From positions 1 to 33,098 of the forward strand of contig JAGWMQ010000025.1 in assembly GCA_028873125.1 (NCBI GenBank): DNA of 33,098 nt, given 5' to 3'. Below are positions 8,718 to 17,400 of the stretch, piece by piece. The position numbers and the translations under genes are program-made. This DNA is from Verrucomicrobiota bacterium (lineage in GTDB: Bacteria; Verrucomicrobiota; Verrucomicrobiia; Limisphaerales; UBA11358). Below the pieces are notes generated by a model. It saw only the letters and a list, made by a program, of their open reading frames with translations. It had not been told where the DNA came from and searched no databases. The stretch's first letter is position 1; each line of letters opens with the position of its first letter.

Positions 8718-8990
8718 TTAATACTCCATGATTTTCCATTGGCCGAATTCCTTGTCAAATTCGACGGGAAATGTGAGCGTTTGCCCCTGCACAACACTCT
8801 TAAAGTAGTATTGGGCGTTATCGCTTTCGATGGTGGCTGGCTTTTGTCTTCCATGTCTTTAATCGTCGAAAGCAATTCGTCCTTTGACAAAGCCCGATAG
8901 GCTTGCTGATATTTATCCTTCGATGCAATGCTAAAATCCGACGTGGCGCCTTGAATGTCAGGGTGAATTCTTTTACGGACTGAAGTGGTT
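8718..8990 (-). pseudogene. Frameshifted remnant of an unrecognised gene
   Basis: Two overlapping frames look like one decayed coding sequence. The first reads IHPDIQGATSDFS... and on through YRALSKDELLSTIKDMEDKS. Near 8845 it would have to shift frame to continue as ESDNAQYYFKSVVQGQ... and ...FGQWKIMEY, ending at the TAA at 8718-8720. The composition (Lys/Asp/Gln-rich, lower GC) differs from the surrounding genes. The 5' end is lost where the insertion sequence begins, near 9000. No family is recognised. Confidence 0.5.
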
Positions 8991-8995
8991 GAAAT

Positions 8996-10864
8996 TCATT
9001 GGTTAAAAATTCCGCTAGCCCGACTTGGGGGATTCGAGCGATAAAAATTTGCAAGTGCTTGCAAATCAAGGCGGGCATCGTCTGGGTCTTCACTACAGCG
9101 CTGTCGCCGGTCGTCTTGGGGCGCACGATTTTGGGCGGCGGCTGCGCCGGCAGTTCCAGCTTGAGCCGTTGCAGCAACAGGCGCACGTCCGCCTCCGGCT
9201 GGGGGTAGCGGCTCAAGATCAGGATTTGTTCGTCGGTGGTCGGCAAATGCACATCGAGCATTTGGATCGTGGCGAATTTTTCCAACGCCGCCCGCGGCGT
9301 CAGACCCGGGGCCAAGTCGCGCAACCGGCGCCGGAGCGTCCCGTGCAGGCCATCGGCCAGAAACGAAATGAAGATGTGCGCTTCGATCCGATGTTCCAAT
9401 TGATGATGAATCGGGCGCAACGCCAAGTCGTCCTTGAGGTCTTTGAACGCGGCTTCCACTTCGGTCAACTGAATGTAGAACTGCCACAGTTCGGCAGCCG
9501 TTTTGCCGCCGGTGATGTTGGTGCGCAACCAATAGCGGCCTTCGCGTTGCCGCCTCCGGCGCAGTTTGTCTTTGCGCAAGGTGAACGTCAGTTTGGCCTC
9601 CCCGGCCGGCACCGTCGTGGCGATCAGGCGCGCCGCCACCGGATACTGGTGCCGGGCCGCGCCCAGTTTCTGGAGCAAGACGTCGCGCGAGAGCGTCATG
9701 GCTTGCAGTTCTTTGAGCCGCTGCCACAGCCCTTTCAATTGGCGGCGGCGGCGCCCGTTCCTTGCTCAGACGATCCTGGCTCTGCGCCAGCACATAGATC
9801 TCCGATCCCTGGGCCAATAATTTCACTGACACCCCTTGGCGCACCGCTTGCCAGGGCAGTTGCGTCAGTTCTTTTTCGTATTGACTCAAGCGTCCGCGCG
9901 GCGTGCCCACCAGGTATGGCACCGGCGGATCGCTGGCGCGCATTTGTTCCAACACTTCCCCGGTGGGAATGCCCCGGTCCATCACCCAGATGCGCTGAGC
10001 CTTGCCGTATTGCGCTTCGATCTTCTGGAGAAAATCCGCCAGCGTGGTTTTGTCGGCGGTGTTGCCGGCCAACACTTCGTAAGCCAGCGGAAAACCTTCG
10101 GGCGTGACGATCAGCGCGAGGACCACTTGCGCGCCATCGGGCCGCTTGTCCCGGCTGTAGCCGAACTGGCGTTTGTCCTTTTGGGGAAACGGCGGATCGC
10201 TTTCAAAGTAGCTGCTGGCCAAATCATCAAGCAGCACTTCAAACCGGGCGTTGAACATATCCTGCCAGCGGCCCGTCAAGTGCCGGAACAAATCCGGTTT
10301 GTGTTCCAGCAACCGCTCGTGGCACCCGTAGAGCTTGTGGATTTGCGCCAAGTCCAAATCCGCGGCCAGCAAATCCGCCATCGCGCCGTGCTCGAACCAA
10401 TGCCGATACAAGCGCCATTCGCTGCCCGGATCCAGCAGCCGACACGTCACCAACACCTGCAACCCCTGATCCCAGCGCGTGCCCTTGCGGCTGGAGGGCA
10501 GGCGTTGCGCCCAAAAGCGATCCAGTTCCAACTGTTCCCAAAGTTGCGCCGCCAGCCAGCAACCGCCCCATTGCCGTGGACGGTGCCGCGACAGTTCGCT
10601 CAAGCGAATCCGCACGATGTCCGGGTCGGCCACCGCGCCCAGGCGCTCGGCCGGGAAGAGCGCCACCGTGCCTGGACGCGCCTGGCCCTCCTCGAAAATC
10701 TCAATAGTCTTGCGCCAGGCCTCCTGCTGGGCGTCGTTGATCTCGCCCAGATACAGCGCGTGCCGCTGGACGACGCGTCCGCCGGGCAGCCGCCGGTTTT
10801 CCACCAGACTACAGTAACGATGTTCCTTGCCGTCTTTCTTCCGCGTGGTGTAGCGCAAAAACAT
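8996..10864 (-). pseudogene. IS1634-type (DDE) transposase, broken by a frameshift
   Basis: The N-terminal part (about 380 residues from the ATG at 10864) is a typical IS4-superfamily/IS1634-like transposase. It has LLDDLASSYFES and FGYSRDKRPDG, followed by the second catalytic Asp in WVMDRGIPT. After the ERA at about 9760 the frame degenerates into Arg/Pro-rich nonsense. The true continuation is in another frame (QLKGLWQRLKELQAM...), which carries FYIQLTEVEAAFKDLKDDLA and the region of the catalytic Glu. The break falls in a GCC/CGG run at about 9745-9765 and equals one extra base or two missing bases. Unless this is a sequencing error or a programmed shift, the enzyme is inactive. The C-terminus runs past the likely element end into flanking DNA. 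Confidence 0.85.
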
Positions 10865-10900
10865 AACGGCGTCCGATTATGCACAGATTTGAATTTTTCA
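9003..10900 (-). mobile_element. IS1634-family insertion sequence, approximate ends
   Basis: The element is defined mainly by its transposase. A weak candidate terminal pair is TTAAAAATTC at about 9003-9012 and GAATTTTTCA at 10891-10900, which match in inverted orientation at 9 of 10 positions. An alternative left end lies near 9040, where ATAAAAATTTGCAAG... also resembles the inverted right end. No target-site duplication could be fixed. On the left it abuts two broken genes, which suggests that insertion and deletion accompanied its arrival. Confidence 0.5.
9047..9066. repeat. 20-bp palindrome near the left end of the insertion sequence
   Basis: ATTTGCAAG-TG-CTTGCAAAT is a perfect 9-bp inverted repeat with a 2-nt centre. 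It lies where the transposase C-terminus would normally end, so it could be part of the element's terminus or a transcription stop that protects it. Confidence 0.5.
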
Positions 10901-11098
10901 GTGGTCTCGTTTCATGTTTCTTTCCATTGCGACCGCGCGCCGGGCGCCGCCGCCGGCGATTTCCGTTGCGGGCGACACGGCCCTTCAGCCCCGCCGACAA
11001 GTCTGCAACCGGCGACAGTCTGGCGCCCCAAACGCCAGCCGAAAGAACAAAAGCCAGAAGCTGAATCACCCCGGACCCTTGGAGTCAACCAAACACGC

Positions 11099-11494
11099 TT
11101 AATTGTTAAGCACGTGGGGATAGTCGGTGTTGCCCCCGTCAATCAAGCAAGTCGGAATCGTGGTCGAATTCCCGATGCTGTAGCTGGTGGTAAAGGTCTT
11201 GTTCGGATCAGCCGGACAAAAGACGCCGTTCACCGACGCCCCGGGGCCGTGGCCCAGGTAGGGCGAGATGTCGGCGAAGTTCAAGGTTGTGCCGACGCCC
11301 CTTTCGAGGATGTACTGCTGCTTGGCTCCGTCAATCAGGCGCAGATTATTAATGCACACACTCATCTGCGATCTGGCGCGCGCCCGGATAAAGTTCGGGA
11401 TGGCGATGGCGGCCACCAGGCCGATAATGGCCACCACCAGCATGACCTCCACCAGCGTGAAACCCGCGTTGCGGGCGGTCCTGGTTGTTTTCAT
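11099..11494 (-). CDS. Type II secretion / type IV pilin-like pseudopilin
   Basis: A 131-residue prepilin-like protein, exported and cut by a prepilin peptidase after Gly11 in NAGFTLVEV. The mature N-terminus would be Phe12, with the conserved Glu at mature position 5. A single hydrophobic helix (about residues 12-33) is followed by a small globular domain with CINNLRLIDGAKQQY. The ATG at 11494 has a clear AGAGGAG ribosome-binding site about 8 nt upstream, so the longer frame starting at 11560 is rejected. No other secretion genes are adjacent. Verrucomicrobia commonly encode many such standalone pseudopilins, probably used with a shared secretion or pilus machine elsewhere. A strong promoter-like pair lies about 115 nt upstream of the start. 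Confidence 0.88.
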   Translation of the reverse strand: MKTTRTARNAGFTLVEVMLVVAIIGLVAAIAIPNFIRARARSQMSVCINNLRLIDGAKQQYILERGVGTTLNFADISPYLGHGPGASVNGVFCPADPNKTFTTSYSIGNSTTIPTCLIDGGNTDYPHVLNN

Positions 11495-11610
11495 GTTGCT
11501 GCTCCTCTGATTGTCTTGATTCGCGAGCGGTATGAACGTTCCGGCAGGCGGGCCACGCATGATTACGGTCTTCGTTCACGGATCGCCTGCCACCCCCGCA
11601 TCCTGCGCCA

Positions 11611-11639
11611 AGTCTAGCAGCCCTGATGCTAATTGTCAA
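11611..11639 (-). promoter_or_regulatory. Sigma70-like promoter for the pseudopilin
   Basis: Reading the minus strand, TTGACA (11639-11634) is followed after exactly 17 nt by TAGACT (11616-11611). Transcription would start near 11604, leaving a 5' leader of about 110 nt before the pseudopilin ATG at 11494. The -35 box is a perfect consensus match. Confidence 0.6.
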
Positions 11640-11840
11640 ATCAAAAAGAAGCGCAGTTTATTGTGTGGTTAAGCGGCGGCGGAAGAGGGCCAAAAAATGA
11701 CGAAACCCGGGCGTTTTTCAAATTCCCGACGCGCGCAACGCCGGCGGCTTGAACGCGCTCAGGGCCTTGGGCAAACCGGCCGAAATTCTGCGTGAGATGA
11801 CAGGGAGAATGTTCGCGGCGTGAAAGAAATTTTGGAACAG

Positions 11841-11923
11841 GGGGGGCGCGCGTCTCGCCTTCGACCGTTCCCAATGCGTTCGGCGCGACGCCGAACGCGG
11901 CAGGCGGGACGCCCGCGCTCCCC
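11841..11923. repeat. GC-rich hairpin repeat-like element
   Basis: It starts with GGGGGGCGCGCG and ends with CGCGCTCCCC, a near inverted pair. It contains a perfect 10-bp stem with a 3-nt loop at 11876-11898 (GCGTTCGGCG/CGCCGAACGC) and a 5-bp stem with a 3-nt loop at 11904-11916. Its minus-strand translation has the 'AGVPPAAFGVAPNALG' flavour that I recall from spurious repeat-derived ORFs in Verrucomicrobia. Copy number elsewhere could not be checked. Confidence 0.55.
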
Positions 11924-12030
11924 AAACCTTCTGTGCCTGACGGCTGGCGGCGGGTGAAACGGGGCGGGGTGATTGATGAAACGCCGCATGGCTTCGCATT
12001 TGAGGGACGCGACTCGAACGGCGTGATTGA

Positions 12031-12187
12031 ACCGCGAATAAACTCTCCGCCTGGTTCCAGTCAGCAGTGGTTCACCAACAGGAGCCTCCATTTCACCGGC
12101 GCCCCCGATCCGGACGCCGCGCAGCGGTTTTATCTTTTGAAATTGCCTGGAGAATCGGACAACATGAACGCATATCTGAACGAATGA
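12031..12187 (+). pseudogene. C-terminal fragment of a secreted Verrucomicrobia-type protein
   Basis: The frame reads SQQWFTNRSLHFTGAPDPD followed by AAQRFYLLKLP, then stops at 12187. This resembles the last 40 residues of the secreted proteins nearby (an 'FTD......RFYR' ending), but there is no body of a gene upstream. It overlaps the alpha-galactosidase start by ATGA. It may be a remnant of a gene that once preceded the galactosidase in an operon. Confidence 0.45.
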
Positions 12188-14406
12188 AACCGTTCCCGAA
12201 CGTCTGTTACGCCATATTTCTGTCCGCCGAGGTCCTGACCGGCCGCGCCGACCAGGCCGGCGTCGCGCCGACGGACCCGCCGATCATCCAAATTGCCACG
12301 GCGCATTCGGCCCTGACCCTCCGCGCGGGTGACGACGGGCGCCTGTATGAGCTGGGTTACGGCCGCGCGGAGAAAAATTCATCCACGACCGACCGGCCGC
12401 CGCGCGAGTCGGAGTTTTATCCGCAATACGGGGACGGCTTTGTCTGGGAACCGGCCCTGCAGGCGGCCCACGTGGACGGCAACACCTCCACCGACTTGAG
12501 GTACGTGAGAGAGGACAGCCGGACCCTTGGCACCAACGTCACGCTCACGCGGATCGAACTGAAGGACAGCCATTATCCGTTCTACGTCACGCTCTGCCTG
12601 GAACGTTTCCGGAACGAGGACGTGATTGAGCAATGGGTGGAGATTCGGCATCAGGAACACGGCGTCGTGGTTCTGCGCCACTTTGCCTCCTCCGCTCCCG
12701 TGTTCAACGCCCGGGAGTATTGGCTGACGCAATTTTACGGCGATTGGGCGCGCGAGGCGACGATGGAGGAGGAAAAACTGGGACCGGGGATAAAAATTCT
12801 CGATTCCAAACTCGGCGTACGCGCCAGCCGCTTCCGCTTTCCCTCCTTTGCGCTGTCGGAGAACGGCCCGGCGCGGGAGGACAGCGGCGAGGTGATCGGC
12901 GGCTCGCTCGCCTGGTCGGGCAGCTATCAGTTGGCCTTCGACATGGATTCCGACAACCACCTGCGCGCGTTGTGCGGCATCAATCCTTCCGGGGAGGCGG
13001 TGCATTTGGAGCCGGGCCGGATTTTCAAAACGCCGGCGATGCTCTGGACCTGGAGCGCCCACGGCGCAGGGCGGATGACCCGCAATTTTGACCGTTGGGC
13101 GCGGCGTTACGGCATTCGCGACGGCGACCAGCCGCGCCCCGTGCTGCTCAACAATTGGGAGGCCACCGGATTCAACTTCGACGAGAAAGCCATCGTGTCG
13201 CTGTTCGACGGCGCCCAAGCGATCGGCGCGGACGTGTTTTTGCTGGACGACGGCTGGTTTGGCAACGCGCACCCGCGCAACGACGATCACGCCGGCCTGG
13301 GCGACTGGCAGGTCAACACCAACAAATTGCCGCGGGGACTCTCCTACCTGGCGGCCCAAGCCGGCCGGCGCGGCGTCAAGTTCGGGATTTGGATCGAGCC
13401 GGAAATGGTCAATCCGCGGAGCGATCTTTTCGAGAAACATCCCGACTGGGCGATCCAACAGCCGCACCGGCCATTGGAATTGAGCCGCAACCAACTGGAC
13501 CTCGATTTGAGCAACCCGGCCGTCCAACAATTCGTCCGGCGCGTCGTGGACGAGGTGTTCGGCACGCCGGGGGTCAGCTTTGTCAAGTGGGATTGCAACC
13601 GTTACGTCACCCAGCCCGGCTCGACGTATCTGCCGCCGGGCCGGCAATCCGATCTGTTGATTGATTACAACCTGGCCCTCTACAACATCATGGCGCGCAT
13701 GGCCAAAAAATATCCGCGCACGATGGCCATGCTGTGCTCCGGCGGCGGCGGCCGCGCGGATTACGGGGCGTTGAAATACTTTGATGAAATGTGGCCCAGC
13801 GACAACACCGACCCGCTCCATCGCGTATTCATCCAGTGGGGCTACAGTTATTTCTTTCCCGCCGAGGCCGTCTGCGACCACATCACGCGCTCGGGGAATC
13901 GCCCGCTCAAATTCGCCGAGGACGTGGCCATGAGCGGCGCGCTGGGCGTGGACATGGACCTGCGCAAGCTTCCACCGGCGGAACTCGAACAACTGGCCTC
14001 GGCGGTCGCCCTTTACAAGAAGGAAATCCGGGACGTGGTCGAGCAGGGGGATCTTTACCGATTGAGGTCGCCCTATGAGCATCCCTGCGCGGCGCTGGAT
14101 TATGTCTCCGCCGACCGCTCGCGCGCGGTGTTGTTCGTTTATCAGGTCAAGGATGGCGATGACGGATCGGTCAGGCCCCGGGGACTGGATCCGCAGGCGC
14201 GCTACCGCGTCCGCGAAGTCAATCTGCCAGCCGGGGCCAACTCACAACTGGCGGGCGACGGCCGGGTCATGGATGGCGTGACGTTAATGCGCGACGGCCT
14301 CCGGCCGCCCTGCCACAAACCGTGCGACAGCGCGGTGATTGAACTGGTAAAAGGGGGCGCTATGGCCCTACCGTCAGACGAAAGTACCCGGCCCTCGTTC
14401 CGCTGA
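12184..14406 (+). CDS. Alpha-galactosidase (GH36, melibiase)
   Basis: Retaining GH36 alpha-galactosidase that hydrolyses terminal alpha-1,6-galactose from melibiose, raffinose or galactomannan side chains. From the ATG at 12184 it has 740 residues, the usual size. An N-terminal beta-sandwich (about 25-310) leads into a TIM barrel starting at NWEATGFNFDE. The nucleophile is Asp470 in FVKWDCNR and the acid/base is Asp540 in MWPSDNTDP. The GIWIEPEMVNP and CSGGGGRADYGALKYFD motifs of the family are present. The first 20 residues are only weakly hydrophobic, so export is uncertain. The start has no strong ribosome-binding site; a longer in-frame start at 12067 would add basic sequence not expected in the family. 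The last 47 bases overlap the convergent gene ending at 14360. Confidence 0.93.
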   Translation: MKPFPNVCYAIFLSAEVLTGRADQAGVAPTDPPIIQIATAHSALTLRAGDDGRLYELGYGRAEKNSSTTDRPPRESEFYPQYGDGFVWEPALQAAHVDGNTSTDLRYVREDSRTLGTNVTLTRIELKDSHYPFYVTLCLERFRNEDVIEQWVEIRHQEHGVVVLRHFASSAPVFNAREYWLTQFYGDWAREATMEEEKLGPGIKILDSKLGVRASRFRFPSFALSENGPAREDSGEVIGGSLAWSGSYQLAFDMDSDNHLRALCGINPSGEAVHLEPGRIFKTPAMLWTWSAHGAGRMTRNFDRWARRYGIRDGDQPRPVLLNNWEATGFNFDEKAIVSLFDGAQAIGADVFLLDDGWFGNAHPRNDDHAGLGDWQVNTNKLPRGLSYLAAQAGRRGVKFGIWIEPEMVNPRSDLFEKHPDWAIQQPHRPLELSRNQLDLDLSNPAVQQFVRRVVDEVFGTPGVSFVKWDCNRYVTQPGSTYLPPGRQSDLLIDYNLALYNIMARMAKKYPRTMAMLCSGGGGRADYGALKYFDEMWPSDNTDPLHRVFIQWGYSYFFPAEAVCDHITRSGNRPLKFAEDVAMSGALGVDMDLRKLPPAELEQLASAVALYKKEIRDVVEQGDLYRLRSPYEHPCAALDYVSADRSRAVLFVYQVKDGDDGSVRPRGLDPQARYRVREVNLPAGANSQLAGDGRVMDGVTLMRDGLRPPCHKPCDSAVIELVKGGAMALPSDESTRPSFR

Positions 14407-17400
14407 TTGAATCGGTGAACCAGAGCGAACGGTTGGAGGGCGCGCTCCAGAGGTCCAGCAGTTTGGCCCAGTCGCCCGCGGTGAGGCTGCCGCGAGATTG
14501 AACGGTGTAGTCCAGGTTGGATTCCGCATTGAAGTTGAAGGCCACGTGGGTCTTGTCCGGCCAGCGGAAGGCGCCGAAGCCCGGGCGCGGCGGACGCAGC
14601 GTGGCGTTCACGATCCAGTTCACGGTGTCCACCATGATCCAGGAGCCTTGCGGGCCGGAAAGGAGCGTGGACCACACGTAAAGGATCCTGCCACCGCTGG
14701 CCGGACCGGTGTTGAAGGCGATGAACGCGGCGGCATCCCCGTAGTCATTGCCTTGCGGATCCACGGCCTTGACCAAGGGGAGGTAGCGATCGTCCGGGTT
14801 GACCAAAGCGCGTTCGATGGAGCGCAGACGTTGATCGCCCGGAGGGAACGGGAAGTCCGCGGGCACGGAAAGAAGCACGGATTGGTTGGTGTAGCGTTGC
14901 ATGTAGATGCCGGCGGGAGCTTGCTCGAACGTCACCTGTATGGGCAGCCCCAAGGCCGGCAACAACGGGTCGGCGGGGCCGGGCTGGTCGGCCGGACCAT
15001 AGCCGTAGTAAAAGGGGAATGGTCCGCTCGCCAGGATCACCAGGGTGCCGCCGCCGGCCAGATACCGGGTGATGGCGGCCTTGCCGTCGCCATTGGTGAC
15101 GACTGTTTTGACGTAATCCTCGCCGCCCAGATAAAACGCCAAAGGATACTTGGCGGCGTTGAACTGGTTGCTGTCCACCAACTGCTGTTCGGTGAGCACA
15201 TCCCATTTCTGATCCAGGCCGGTGGCGGCGGCGAAGTTGGCGCCGGCGCCCTCCGTGCTCAGCGGCAACAGCGCAATCCTGCCGGTCGGCAATTGGGCGA
15301 AGCTGGCTTTCAACGCTAGCACGGCCAGCCTTTGCCGCTCCGACTCGACAAACGCGGCGGAGGCGTTGGTCAACGCCGCCTGGACCGGCTGCCAGGCGGC
15401 CTGGCCGCCGGTAAACGTGGTCACGCCCATGACCAAGGTGCCGTTTGGGTTGACCTGGCGGAGCGAATGTCCGTCGGGCAGCACGGCATAATCGAGCAAC
15501 ACCATTTGATTGAAAATGATCGGCCATCCGCGCCAGCCGTTCACCGGGTGGCCGCTCATGGGCAGAATTGAGCCGTCATCCAGCGTCAGTCTCGGTTCGC
15601 GGCTCAAGGTCTGGGACTCCGGCGGCGCGTAGGCCACCAACACCGCGGTCGCGGACGCATTGACCATCACGGCATTGGTAAACGCGTGCAACCCCTGTTC
15701 ATACGGCACGCCGCAAGTCCATCGCAGCCCGGGAATGATGCCGGCGAACGAATCCAGGTTGGTCCAGTCCTGCGGAAGCGGGTAATCGCCGATCAACGGC
15801 AGGGTGATGAAATCTCCGTTCGTTGCGGCCGCGGCGTTGGTCTCGTCATAGACCAGCGAGGTGTCGAAGACGTTGGTGGGGGCGTCGGACGGCACCGTGC
15901 CGATCGTGATCACGTCCCCGTTCTGGAGTTGAGACAGGTAAAGCGAACTGGGCGATTGCGGCGGGCGCCGGACCTGGCTGGTCAGCACATTGGTGATGCC
16001 GTCTCGCACCCGGGTCACGGCGAGGCCGGAAATGTTCACGCAGGGATAGGAAAAGCTGACGTCAAACGCTCCAGGCAGGTCCGAGACGATACGGAAGGAG
16101 CAGGCCCCGTCGCCGGCGGCCCGGTAGTCGGTCACATCGGTGCTCTGATCGCCCCGGTCAAAGGCAACGCAGGCCCGCTCGCCGGCGACGACGCGCATGG
16201 TGGAGTTGCCCACCGGATCGTTCAACGGGAGGCTCTGGCAGTTGCCATAGGGATAACGATAGCCGCGTCCCGGACCGGAACCGTCAAAGAGCCCGAGGCC
16301 CTCGGTAAAATCGCCGCTGCCATAATCGGCCACGGCATTGCGGTAGTAGGGCTGATAGAGCGCGGGCCAGCGTTGCAACACGCCGCGCAGGTAATAGCGC
16401 AGGCGCGGGTCGCCGGTGTGGACATAGACCTGGGTCAGGGAGTCGAGCAGCCAGGCGACTTCATTGGCGCAGGCCAGTCCGGCCCAGTCGCGTCCGCTGT
16501 TGGGCTCGAGCAGAAACGCGCTGTCGAGCGCGGCGTCGGAGCGGTCCGAATCCATCGTCCAAATCTGGAGGTAACGCCAGATGAGATTGTCCGCCAAGTG
16601 GAGAGCGAGTTGGGCATTCGCCGCGCGCTGGGGGTCGTTCTTGAAGGTGAAGTAATAATCCAGCAGAAAGGCGGTGCTCAACGTGCCGCCGATGGCGAAG
16701 GGTGATGAGGGGACATCCGCGAACTCGTTGCGGGTCCAGACAAAACGCCGGGCCCAATTGAAAAGCATGTCAATGGCCACCAGGTCCTGGGCCTTGGCCT
16801 GGCCGCGGTTGCGGTCGTAACGGAAGAGTTCCACCAGGACGCGCGCCGCGTACCACCCCTCGGTCTCGTGCAGGGTGGTGACCGCCGGACCGCCCCAGTT
16901 GGTCCGCCAGGCGCCGGCCAGCGGCTTTTGCCAGAAAAGGCAGGCGTCTCCGCCGACGGTGAAGGTCCTGGCATAATTGGTGAGCAGGGATTCAACCTGG
17001 CTGCGCGCGAGATCGAGCGCGGCCGTGTCCCCCTCGCGGACGGCCGTGTCAATGGGCATCTCGACTTCCCCGCGCCAACCGTTCAGGAGGAGCGTCCCGG
17101 GCAGATAGAAATTGGTTTCGCTGCCGGCGCCATACAGGGTCACTCCGAGCGGCCCGGCGAAATCGGCCAGATGGACCAGGCCCGGAATCCATCCGAGATC
17201 GTTCATGGCCGGCACGCGAGGCAGGGCGTTGGTGTACCGGGCAAAAAGCCGCTCCTGAAAGCGTTCATTGGGGTCTTCCGTGGCGGGCAGATTCGGGTCA
17301 ATGATCAGGTTGAACCACGAGGCCAGCACTTCGCCGCCCTGAGGATAAACCTGACTTCCGTAGCGCACCCCGCCGTAAGGATAGGCCAGCGTAATAAAAT

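Larger units (their letters stand above)
11561..12183. other. Intergenic stretch between pseudopilin and alpha-galactosidase
   Basis: No intact gene is supported here. The stretch holds the pseudopilin promoter (11611-11639), a GC-rich hairpin repeat (11841-11923), and the decayed 3' end of a secreted-protein gene running into the alpha-galactosidase start. Bases 11640-11840 show nothing recognisable. Confidence 0.6.

Noticed and set aside
11020-11038. Hairpin CTGGCG/CGCCAG downstream of the pseudopilin as a terminator
   Set aside because: No T-run follows on the minus strand and the stem is short.
9836-11617. 593-residue plus-strand frame across the transposase and pseudopilin
   Set aside because: Antisense to two recognisable genes and of Arg/Gln/Pro-rich composition.
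12379-14082. 567-residue minus-strand frame opposite the alpha-galactosidase
   Set aside because: Shadow of the GH36 gene, whose catalytic motifs are in the plus frame; no domain in the antisense product.
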